19,165 nt of DNA from an uncultured Propionibacteriaceae bacterium (GTDB lineage Bacteria; Actinomycetota; Actinomycetes; Propionibacteriales; Propionibacteriaceae). The stretch covers positions 1-19,165 of the forward strand of contig CALMAD010000112.1 in NCBI GenBank assembly GCA_937859105.1, given 5' to 3'. Each line of letters begins with the position of its first letter. Position 1 is the stretch's first letter. Below the pieces are notes generated by a model, which saw nothing but the letters and a program-made list of their open reading frames with translations, ran no database searches and was not told the origin of the DNA. Positions 1-7,148 of this stretch are shown here, piece after piece. A program made the translations under genes and the position numbers.

Positions 1-13
1 AGGAAATGGTCCT

Positions 14-29
14 AGGGTGTTCACACCCT
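14..29. promoter_or_regulatory. 16-bp perfect palindrome upstream of the first binding-protein gene, candidate operator
   Basis: The sequence AGGGTGTTCACACCCT reads the same on both strands, with 7-base arms around a TC centre. It ends two bases before the purine-rich ribosome-binding site (31-38) of the gene starting at 48. A repressor bound here would cover the leader or the start of transcription. Its central ten bases, GTGTTCACAC, recur as the reverse complement at 12549-12558, upstream of the second binding-protein gene. The palindrome is seen directly. Operator function is inferred, and the upstream promoter lies outside the window. Confidence 0.5.
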
Positions 30-47
30 CGAGGAGGATCCCGCCCC

Positions 48-1613
48 GTGAACGCTTCATCGTCCCCCCACACCGGCCTCAGCCGGCGCCGCCTGCTCCG
101 CCTCGGCGGCGCGGCGCTGGCCGTCGGCACGGCGGCGTCCGTCACGGCCTGCACCAGGCCGTCGTCGGACGCGATCACCGCCCAACTCGTCCACGGCGCC
201 ACCGGCGGCAGCCTGAAAGACACGGTGGACCCGCATTTCCCCGTGGCCTACCCCGACATCGCCCGCGTCCGGCAGCTCTACGAGCCGCTGCTGCGCTACA
301 ACGCCGACTACACCATCGAGGCGTCCCTGGCGGAGTCGGTGGAGCCGAACGCGACGGCCACCGAGTGGACAGTGCGGCTGCGCCCCGACGTCACCTTCCA
401 CAACGGACGCCCCGTCCGCGCGTCCGACGTCAAGGCCAGCTACGAGCGCATGCTCGACCCGCAGAAGCCGGCGCCGTTCGCGACCGACCTCGTGCCGATC
501 GTCGATTTGGCGGCCAGCCGGGTCGTGGACGACCGGACGTTCCGGTTCCACCTCAAGCGTCCGTACGCGGTCTTCGACCAGATCGTCGCCTCGTACGCGC
601 TCGGCATCGTGCCGGAAGACTTCGACCTCTCCCACCCGGTCGGCACCGGGCCGTGGAAGTTCCAGCGATTCGTCCCCGGCCAGCGCAGCCACTTCCTGCG
701 CTACGACGACTACTGGGATCAGCGCGCCGCCTTCGACGAACTCGTCATCCTCGACTTCGCCGACGACGCGGCCAAGGTGAACGCCCTGCTCGCCGGGCAG
801 GTGCACACCATCGACAACCTTCCGACCTACCTCGCCGGCGCGCTCGACTCGCAGAGCGCGAGCCCGCTCGTCTCCGAGACCGGCGGCTGGGTGCCGTTCA
901 CGATGCGCGTGGACGCCAAGCCCTTCTCCGACGTCCGCGTCCGGCAGGCGATGCGGCTCATCGCCGACCGGCAGGAGATGATCAACCAGGCGCTCAACGG
1001 CTTCGGCCGGGTGGCGAACGACCTCTACGCGCCCTTCGACGACGACTACCTGGGCAACGACCTGCCGCAGCGGCAGCAGGACATCGACCAGGCCCGCTCC
1101 CTGCTGCGCCAGGCCGGCCAGCAGGACCTGGAGGTCGAGCTCGTCACCTCGACCGCCGTCGGCGCGGGCGGCGTCGAGTCGGCGAACCTGTTCGTGCAGC
1201 ACGCGCGCAAGGCGGGCGTCCGGGTGCGGCTGCAGAAGGTCGACAGCAGCATCTTCTACGGCGAGCAGTACCTGCAGTGGGTGTTCGCCCAGGACTTCTG
1301 GGCGACGAAGCTGTACCTGCCGCAGGCGACGGCGGCGTCCCTGAAGAGCTCGCCCTACAACGAGACGCACTGGTATGACGAGCGCTACGCGGGGCTCATC
1401 GCCTCCGCGCAGCAAGAGCTCGACCGCACCCGCCGCCGGACCCTCCTCCAGGACGCCCAGCGCATGGAGTACGAGCAGGGCGGGTTCCTCATCTGGGCGT
1501 TCAAGAACCAGGTGGACGCCTACAGCGACTCCGTCACGGGGCTCGTGCCCGCGCGCGAGCACCCGGTGTCGTCGTTCCGCTTCAACCTCGTCAAGCCCGT
1601 GGAGACCCGATGA
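48..1613 (+). CDS. ABC transporter substrate-binding lipoprotein, family 5 (oligopeptide/dipeptide type), Tat-exported
   Basis: This is the extracytoplasmic solute receptor of a peptide-type ABC importer, 521 residues. I chose the GTG at 48 because GAGGAGGA (31-38) lies nine bases upstream. An in-frame ATG at 6 has no visible site and would add 14 residues. The N-terminus has a twin-arginine stretch SRRRLL (residues 12-17), a hydrophobic segment and a lipobox ending at Cys35 (VTAC), so export by Tat and lipid anchoring to the membrane are likely. The mature part shows the family 5 block: LAESVEPN, then LRPDVTFHNGRPVRASDVK, at about residues 91-131. Length is normal for the family. The stop overlaps the next start by ATGA, and the gene heads the operon 48-5276. 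The substrate could be peptides, metal chelates, sugars or other small molecules; the sequence does not decide. Confidence 0.93.
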   Translation: MNASSSPHTGLSRRRLLRLGGAALAVGTAASVTACTRPSSDAITAQLVHGATGGSLKDTVDPHFPVAYPDIARVRQLYEPLLRYNADYTIEASLAESVEPNATATEWTVRLRPDVTFHNGRPVRASDVKASYERMLDPQKPAPFATDLVPIVDLAASRVVDDRTFRFHLKRPYAVFDQIVASYALGIVPEDFDLSHPVGTGPWKFQRFVPGQRSHFLRYDDYWDQRAAFDELVILDFADDAAKVNALLAGQVHTIDNLPTYLAGALDSQSASPLVSETGGWVPFTMRVDAKPFSDVRVRQAMRLIADRQEMINQALNGFGRVANDLYAPFDDDYLGNDLPQRQQDIDQARSLLRQAGQQDLEVELVTSTAVGAGGVESANLFVQHARKAGVRVRLQKVDSSIFYGEQYLQWVFAQDFWATKLYLPQATAASLKSSPYNETHWYDERYAGLIASAQQELDRTRRRTLLQDAQRMEYEQGGFLIWAFKNQVDAYSDSVTGLVPAREHPVSSFRFNLVKPVETR

Positions 1614-2665
1614 GCGTGACCTCCCCTCCCGCCGCCGAGCAGGAACCCCAGGACCCCGTCTCCGTGCCGGCCACCGAGGCGTCCGGACGATCGCCCGCCC
1701 GGGCCTGGACGCGGTGGATCCTCCGGCGCCTCGGCCTCGCCGTGCTGACCCTGTGGCTCGTCTCGGTGATCGTGTTCATCGCGACGTCGGCGATCGGCGA
1801 CCCGGTCCGCGCGATCCTCGGCCGCGACTTCGACGTGAGCCCCGAGCGGGTGGCGTCCATTCGGGCCGAGTTGCACCTCGACGAGCCGCTGCCCGTGCGC
1901 TACGGCATCTGGTTCGGCAACCTGCTGCAGGGGAACCCCGGCAACTCGGTCGCGAACGGCCTGCCCGTCGCCGAACTGATCGGCGACAAGGTCGTCAACA
2001 GCGGGTTCCTCGTGCTGGTGACCGCCCTCGTGATGGTGCCCCTGTCGCTCGCGCTGGCGATGCTGTCGGCCCGCGGACGCGGCGGCCCGCTCGACAACGG
2101 CATCCAGTTCGTGACGCTGGCGCTGGCCGGCGTCCCGGAGTTCGTCACCGGCATCCTCCTCGTCGCGCTGTTCTCGACGAGCGTCTTCCACCTGTTGCCC
2201 GCCGTGACCGTGCTACCCGTGGGCTACATGCCGTGGGATCGACCGGCGAGCCTCATCCTGCCCGTCGCAACCCTGGTGATCGCCGTGACCCCCTACCTGG
2301 TCCGCATTCTCCGCTCGAACCTCATCGAGGCCCTCGACTCCGACTACGTCGAGTTGGCCCGGCTGAAGGGCGTCCCGGAGGGCCGCATCCTGCGCGAGCA
2401 CGCGCTGCCGAACACGATCGTCCCGATGATCCAGGTGACGGCGCTGCAGCTCGCCTGGTTGGTCGGCGGCGTCGTCCTCATCGAGTACCTGTTCAACTAC
2501 CCGGGCATCGGGGCCGCGCTGGTGGACGCCGTGCGTAACTCCGACTTCCCGGTCGTGCAGGCGCTGTCGATGATCATCGCGTCGGTCTACATCGTGGTGA
2601 ACCTGATCGCCGACATCGCGTCCATCCTGCTGACGCCGCGCGCGAGGACGGGGATGGCCGCATGA
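1610..2665 (+). CDS. ABC transporter permease, DppB/OppB-like
   Basis: Inner-membrane permease subunit, 351 residues, of the importer headed by the gene at 48. Six hydrophobic segments lie near residues 41-62, 131-153, 164-188, 214-232, 274-292 and 317-341. The cytoplasmic EAA loop that contacts the ATPase is visible at about 246-268, with ELARLKG followed by REHALPN. This is the typical binding-protein-dependent permease pattern. The start ATG at 1610 overlaps the upstream stop as ATGA, and the next gene begins the same way, so translational coupling is likely. A hydrophilic N-terminal extension of about 35 residues, rich in Pro, Ala and Glu, precedes the first membrane segment and is longer than usual for DppB proteins. 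Confidence 0.95.
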   Translation: MSVTSPPAAEQEPQDPVSVPATEASGRSPARAWTRWILRRLGLAVLTLWLVSVIVFIATSAIGDPVRAILGRDFDVSPERVASIRAELHLDEPLPVRYGIWFGNLLQGNPGNSVANGLPVAELIGDKVVNSGFLVLVTALVMVPLSLALAMLSARGRGGPLDNGIQFVTLALAGVPEFVTGILLVALFSTSVFHLLPAVTVLPVGYMPWDRPASLILPVATLVIAVTPYLVRILRSNLIEALDSDYVELARLKGVPEGRILREHALPNTIVPMIQVTALQLAWLVGGVVLIEYLFNYPGIGAALVDAVRNSDFPVVQALSMIIASVYIVVNLIADIASILLTPRARTGMAA

Positions 2666-3471
2666 AGACGTTCCTGAAAGACCCGAAGATCCTCATCGGG
2701 ACGGTGTTGACGCTGCTGATCGTGCTGCTGGCCGTCGTCGGGCCGCTGCTCGCGCCGCACGGCGAGTACGACATCGTGGGGCGTCCGTTCACGCGGGAGG
2801 GGACCTTCCTCGGCACCGACTACCTCGGGCAGGACGTCTGGAGCCGCGTCCTGTACGGCGGCCGGTCCGTGCTCATCATCGCCGTGCTGGCGACGGCCGT
2901 CGGCGTCCTGCTGGGCATCGTCATCGGCGTGGTCGCGGCCTATGCGGGCGGCTGGCTCGACGAGATCCTGATGCGCGGCAACGACGTGCTGCTCGCCTTC
3001 CCGCAGATCCTGATCGCCCTGCTCGTGCTGAGCGCGGTCGACCAGCCGACGTGGTGGATGATCGTGCTGATCGTGGGCATCGCCCACGCGCCACGCGTCG
3101 CCCGCGTCTCGCGCGGCGTCGCCCTGACGTACGTGAACCAGGACTTCATCACCGCCGCCGAGGCGATGGGCGAGTCCCGCTGGCGGGTCGTCTTCACCGA
3201 GCTGGGGCCGAACCTGGCCGTCCCGCTGCTCGCCGAGACCGGCCTGCGCCTCACCTACTCGATCGGCATGGTCGCCGGGATCGGCTTCCTCGGCTTCGCC
3301 ACCGACCCGGGGGCCGCCGACTGGGGGCAGATGACGAACGAGAACCGGCTGGGCCTGCTGGTGCAGCCGTGGGGCGTCCTGGCGCCGGTCCTCATCATCG
3401 GCCTGTTCACGATCGGGACGAACCTCATCGCCGACGGAATCGGCCAGCGCACCGCCAAGGGGGCCTCATGA
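2662..3471 (+). CDS. ABC transporter permease, DppC/OppC-like
   Basis: Second inner-membrane permease, 269 residues, partner of the DppB-like protein at 1610. After a first membrane segment (about residues 11-31) it carries the hallmark DppC block GTDYLGQDVWSRVLYGGR at 51-68. The EAA loop follows at about 161-190 (TAAEAMGESRWRVV, later LGPN), then further hydrophobic segments. It is slightly shorter than many DppC proteins because the cytoplasmic N-terminus is minimal. The start ATG at 2662 overlaps the previous stop as ATGA, and its own stop overlaps the ATPase start at 3468 in the same way. Confidence 0.95.
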   Translation: MKTFLKDPKILIGTVLTLLIVLLAVVGPLLAPHGEYDIVGRPFTREGTFLGTDYLGQDVWSRVLYGGRSVLIIAVLATAVGVLLGIVIGVVAAYAGGWLDEILMRGNDVLLAFPQILIALLVLSAVDQPTWWMIVLIVGIAHAPRVARVSRGVALTYVNQDFITAAEAMGESRWRVVFTELGPNLAVPLLAETGLRLTYSIGMVAGIGFLGFATDPGAADWGQMTNENRLGLLVQPWGVLAPVLIIGLFTIGTNLIADGIGQRTAKGAS

Positions 3472-5276
3472 GCACCGCAGCCCAACCGATCGAACCCGAC
3501 GAGGCCGTCTGCACGGCGTCCGACCTGCGCGTCTCCCTGCGGGCCCGCGGCGTGGACGTGGTCGACGGCGTCGACCTCGTGCTGCGTCCCGGCAAGATCG
3601 TCGGGCTGGTGGGCGAGTCGGGGTCGGGCAAGACGACGTCAGGGACGGCGCTGCTCGGCTACGCCCGGACGGGCGCCGCGATCACCGGCGGGCAGATCAT
3701 CGTCGCCGGGCACGACGTCCGGAGCATGTCGCCCGGCCAGGTGCGTCGCATCCGCGGCATCGACATCGGCTACGTCCCGCAGGACCCGAGCTCGGCGCTG
3801 AACCCCGCGATCCGCATCGGCGCCCAGCTCCGCGAGCTGCTCGACCTGCACAACGTCGGGACGCCCGCCGAGCGTGCGGACGCCATCCGGACGATCCTGC
3901 CCGAGGTCGGCCTGCCGAACACCGACGAGTTCCTGCGCCGCTACCCGCACCAGCTCTCGGGCGGGCAGGTGCAGCGGGTGGCGCTGGCGATGGTGTTCCT
4001 GCCGCGGCCGAAGGTGCTGGTGCTCGACGAGCCGACGACCGGCCTCGACGTGACGACCCAGTCGATGGTGCTGGAGACGCTCGATCGGCTGTGCGAGCGG
4101 TTCGCCGTCGCCGCGCTGTACGTCACGCACGACCTGGCGGTCGTCGCGACGATCGCCGACCGGGTCGCCGTGATGTACGCGGGCCAGCTCATCGAGATCG
4201 GCCCGGCCGCCGAGATCTTCAACCGCCCCGGCCACCCGTACACGCGGGCCCTGCTGAACGCGATCCCCCACCTGCATCGCTCGTTCGCGCTCACCGGCAT
4301 CCCCGGCCGGACGCCGGCCCCGGGCGCGCGGCCGTCCGGGTGCCGCTTCCACGACCGCTGCGCGTTCGCGATCGCCGAGTGCGCGGCCACCGAGCCGGAC
4401 TACGCCGACGTGGGCCCCCAGCATCACGCGCGGTGCATCCGCACCGGCGAGCTGCCGGCCTGGGATCCTCGCGCCCGCGCGGTCGCCGACACCGACCCGC
4501 AGCGTGAGCGCGACCTCGTGCTCACGGTGCAGGACCTGAACGTCTACTACGGCCCGGCGCACGTGGTGCACGACGTGGGGTTCGACCTGGCCCGCCGCGA
4601 GATCGTCGCGCTCGTGGGCGAGTCGGGGTCGGGCAAGACGACGATCTCCCGGTGCGTCGCCGGGCTGCACGACCAGTGGGACGGCGAGGTCGACCTCGGC
4701 GGCGAAGAGCTCGTCCGCAGCGCCCGCCGCCGGACGCCCGAGCAGCGCAAGCGCATCCAGTACATCTTCCAGAACCCCTACGGGTCGCTGAACCCGCGGC
4801 GGACGGTCGAGCAGATCCTGCTGCGCCCGCTGGAGCTGTTCGGGGTCGCCCACGGCCGCGCCGCCCGGGAGCGAGCGGCACAACTGCTGGACGCCGTCCA
4901 GCTCGGCGAGGGCGCCCTGTCGCTGCGCACCAACCGGCTCTCCGGCGGGGAGCGTCAGCGCGTCGCCATCGCCCGCGCCCTGGCGGCCGAGCCGGACATC
5001 CTCGTGTGCGACGAGATCACCTCCGCGCTGGACGTGTCGATCCAGGGCTCGATCACCGAGCTGCTCAACCGCATCAAGAACGAGCGCAGCATCTCGATGC
5101 TGTTCGTCACCCACGACCTCGCGCTCGTGCGCTCGATCGCCGACCGCGTCCTCGTGCTCCAGCACGGACGCCTCGTCGAAGGCGGGCTGGCCGCCGACGT
5201 CCTCGACCGCCCGGAGCAGACCTATACCCAGGACCTCCTCGCCCACACCCCCACCCTGGAGCACACGCTGGAGTAG
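3468..5276 (+). CDS. Fused double ABC ATPase (DppD-DppF type) of the first importer
   Basis: Both nucleotide-binding domains of the importer are in one 602-residue chain. Domain 1 has Walker A GESGSGKTT (49-57), Q-loop Gln105, signature LSGGQ (163-167), Walker B with DEP (187-189) and switch His221. It is followed by the OppD/DppD-type cysteine region with Cys292, Cys298, Cys305 and Cys323, a pattern that binds a [4Fe-4S] cluster in studied DppD-family ATPases. Domain 2 has Walker A 384-392, Gln435, LSGGE 491-495 and His549. Its Walker B reads CDEIT rather than the usual DEPT, with the catalytic Glu kept. The start ATG at 3468 overlaps the permease stop by ATGA. Fused versions like this are common in actinobacteria and proteobacteria. 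It is the last gene of the operon; 144 bases separate it from the acyltransferase gene. Confidence 0.95.
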   Translation: MSTAAQPIEPDEAVCTASDLRVSLRARGVDVVDGVDLVLRPGKIVGLVGESGSGKTTSGTALLGYARTGAAITGGQIIVAGHDVRSMSPGQVRRIRGIDIGYVPQDPSSALNPAIRIGAQLRELLDLHNVGTPAERADAIRTILPEVGLPNTDEFLRRYPHQLSGGQVQRVALAMVFLPRPKVLVLDEPTTGLDVTTQSMVLETLDRLCERFAVAALYVTHDLAVVATIADRVAVMYAGQLIEIGPAAEIFNRPGHPYTRALLNAIPHLHRSFALTGIPGRTPAPGARPSGCRFHDRCAFAIAECAATEPDYADVGPQHHARCIRTGELPAWDPRARAVADTDPQRERDLVLTVQDLNVYYGPAHVVHDVGFDLARREIVALVGESGSGKTTISRCVAGLHDQWDGEVDLGGEELVRSARRRTPEQRKRIQYIFQNPYGSLNPRRTVEQILLRPLELFGVAHGRAARERAAQLLDAVQLGEGALSLRTNRLSGGERQRVAIARALAAEPDILVCDEITSALDVSIQGSITELLNRIKNERSISMLFVTHDLALVRSIADRVLVLQHGRLVEGGLAADVLDRPEQTYTQDLLAHTPTLEHTLE

Positions 5277-5336
5277 GCGCCGGACAATCCCCCGGGACGC
5301 CCTCCCATGCCCGCCACCGTATCCCGCGATGTGGCC

Positions 5337-5359
5337 GTCGGCGTCCGCCGGACGCCGGC
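5337..5359. terminator. Hairpin made of two inverted copies of the GGCGTCC word, possible terminator
   Basis: GGCGTCC (5340-5346) and GGACGCC (5350-5356) form a 7-base stem with a GCC loop. It is extended by a C-G pair, a T-G wobble and a G-C pair (5337-5339 with 5357-5359). It lies 61 bases after the ATPase stop and about 60 bases before the acyltransferase start. No T tract follows, so it is a weak candidate for a rho-independent terminator. Its arms are copies of the word that is over-represented across the window. Confidence 0.3.
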
Positions 5360-5420
5360 CCTTCCGCGCCGCCCTGTCCGCGAGGCATGATGTGCGCGCC
5401 GCCCACGAGGGGGAGAAGTC

Positions 5421-7115
5421 GTGAATTACCTGCCCGTCCCGCCGCTGGAACAGACCCTGCAGCGGTATTTGGCGACCGTCCGTCCGCTGCTCGACGAGTC
5501 GGAGTACCGCGCGACCGAGCGCGTGACCGCGGAGTTCGGGGCGTCCGACGGGCCGGACTGCCAGCAGGCCCTGCTGGACTTCGCGGCCCAGGAGGACGCC
5601 GACGGCCGCTCCTGGCTGTCGGACGCCTGGCTGGACGGGTACCTCGCCGTCCGGAAGCCGCTGCCGCTGGCCAGCAACGTCGGGTTCCAGCTCAACTGGA
5701 CCCTGTCGTCGCGCGACCGGGCGGGCGTCGCCGACCTGATCTACCGCTTCGCGGCGGTGCACCTGGCGTACCTGCGCGGCGAGGTGACCGACGACCCGTC
5801 GCCCCGGGGCGGGTGGCGATGTCTGCGGCAGTGGAGCTATCTGGCCGGAGGCGTCCGGCGGCCGCACGCGGAGCACGACGAGTTCGTCCCCGGCCCCGAG
5901 GGGGCCGCCGGGCGCGAGATCGTCGTGCTGTGGCGAGGGCGGGCGTCCGCGCTGACCGTCAGCGACGATGCCGGCCGGCCGCTCGCGCCGCCGCTGCTGC
6001 GGGACGCCCTCGACACGCTGACCGGCGCCCCCGACACCCTCTTCACGGTGCCGTCGTACCTGGGCGGGGCGAAGGCGTCCGAACACCTGGATGCCCTGCT
6101 GGCCGACCCGGCCAACGCCGAGACCTACCGGCGCATCACCGACGCGATCTTCTGCGTCGCGATCGCCGACGACCCCGACGACGACGCGACGCACCTCGAA
6201 CGGCTCACGTTCAAGCTGGGCAAGACGTGGGCCCACAAGCCGGTCACCTACCTGGTCTGCCCCGCGGACGGCTTCGTCGGCATGCACGTCGAGCACAGCG
6301 TCGTCGACGGCTCGACGCTGAAGGCCGTGGTCGCGCGGGCCCAGCAGGTCGTCCCCCCGGTGACCCACGAGCCGGGGGCGTCCACGACGATGGCCGGCCT
6401 GAAGTGGCAGGTCTCCGACGACCGATCGGACGCGATCGCCGCCGACGCGGCCGCCTACCGGCGCCGGGTGCCGAACTACCGGGTGCGGATCGTCCGGACG
6501 CCGTTCGACCCGCCGAGCGACCCGCCGTTCAAGCTGAGCCTGGACGCCTGCCAGCAGTTCGTCCTGCTGTACGGGCAGCTCGTGGCCACCGGCGGCCTGC
6601 GCAGCACGTACGAGGCGGTCGACATGCGCGAGTACCAGGCGGGGCGCACCGAGTGCCTGCGCCCGAACACACCCGAGGCGGTCGAGCTGGCCGGCGCCCT
6701 GAAGCGCCGCCGCGCGACGCCGGAGCTGCTGCACGCCGCCCTGGACGCCCACCGCGAGCGCGTGCGCGCCTGCAAAGAGGGCCAGGCGATCGACCGGCAC
6801 CTCTTCGGCCTGAAGTTCGCCGCCGGACGCCTCGGGCGCGACGTCGAGTTCTTCCGCGACGAGGGGTATCGGCGGCTCGTGGACGACTTCCTGTCGACGA
6901 CGTCGTTGGGCGACACCGACCAGTTCCTCCGCTACGCGTTCGCGCCCGCCGTGATGGACGGCATCGGCGTCTGCTACCACGCGGTGCCCGACGGGTTCGA
7001 GTTCGTCCTGACCTACCGCGAGTCGAAGTGCCCGCACCTGGAGCCGTTCGCCGCCGCGCTCCCCACGGGAGCCGTGCTCTTGGCGGCGGTCGTCCGGAAG
7101 GCCGCGGCCGGCTGA
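5421..7115 (+). CDS. Choline/carnitine O-acyltransferase family protein
   Basis: Predicted cytoplasmic acyl-CoA-dependent acyltransferase, 564 residues, close to the usual length of carnitine acetyltransferase. The N-terminus LPVPPLEQTLQRYL with LDESEY is the family opening. The catalytic histidine is His292 in HVEHSVVDG. The carnitine-site region is recognisable as YGQL followed by STYEAVDMREYQAGRTECLRP (384-414). IDRHLFGLK (457-465), LSTTSLGDTDQ (491-501) and MDGIGVCYH (512-520) match the conserved C-terminal blocks of the animal enzymes. The start is GTG 5421, with GAGGGGGAGAA ending about 4 bases upstream. In eukaryotes the reaction moves an acyl group between CoA and carnitine or choline. 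The acceptor of bacterial members is much less studied, so I infer only acyl-CoA plus a carnitine-like alcohol. It stands alone between two converging peptide-type importers. Confidence 0.9.
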   Translation: MNYLPVPPLEQTLQRYLATVRPLLDESEYRATERVTAEFGASDGPDCQQALLDFAAQEDADGRSWLSDAWLDGYLAVRKPLPLASNVGFQLNWTLSSRDRAGVADLIYRFAAVHLAYLRGEVTDDPSPRGGWRCLRQWSYLAGGVRRPHAEHDEFVPGPEGAAGREIVVLWRGRASALTVSDDAGRPLAPPLLRDALDTLTGAPDTLFTVPSYLGGAKASEHLDALLADPANAETYRRITDAIFCVAIADDPDDDATHLERLTFKLGKTWAHKPVTYLVCPADGFVGMHVEHSVVDGSTLKAVVARAQQVVPPVTHEPGASTTMAGLKWQVSDDRSDAIAADAAAYRRRVPNYRVRIVRTPFDPPSDPPFKLSLDACQQFVLLYGQLVATGGLRSTYEAVDMREYQAGRTECLRPNTPEAVELAGALKRRRATPELLHAALDAHRERVRACKEGQAIDRHLFGLKFAAGRLGRDVEFFRDEGYRRLVDDFLSTTSLGDTDQFLRYAFAPAVMDGIGVCYHAVPDGFEFVLTYRESKCPHLEPFAAALPTGAVLLAAVVRKAAAG

Positions 7116-7125
7116 GGGCCGGCCG
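7105..7125. terminator. Strong GC hairpin spanning the acyltransferase stop codon, possible bidirectional terminator
   Basis: CGGCCGGC (7105-7112) pairs perfectly with GCCGGCCG (7118-7125) across the loop TGAGG. The loop contains the TGA stop of the acyltransferase. The stem lies between convergent genes (7115 and 7149), where a transcription stop for both would be expected. There is no T tract, which is common for candidate hairpins in very GC-rich genomes and makes function uncertain. Confidence 0.35.
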
Positions 7126-7148
7126 ACCGCCGGGGTCGCCGAGGCCGG

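Noticed and set aside
3051..3467. Upstream extension of the fused ATPase by 139 residues
   Set aside because: The extension reads the DppC-like gene out of frame as Arg/Pro-rich sequence. ATG 3468 overlaps the DppC stop by ATGA, matching the other junctions of the operon.
3639..7037. Minus-strand open frame of about 1130 codons opposite the first ATPase and the acyltransferase
   Set aside because: It lies antisense to two genes with complete family motifs. Its translation is rich in Arg, Val, Gly, Asp and Gln with no domain, the usual result of reading a GC-rich gene in its opposite frame.
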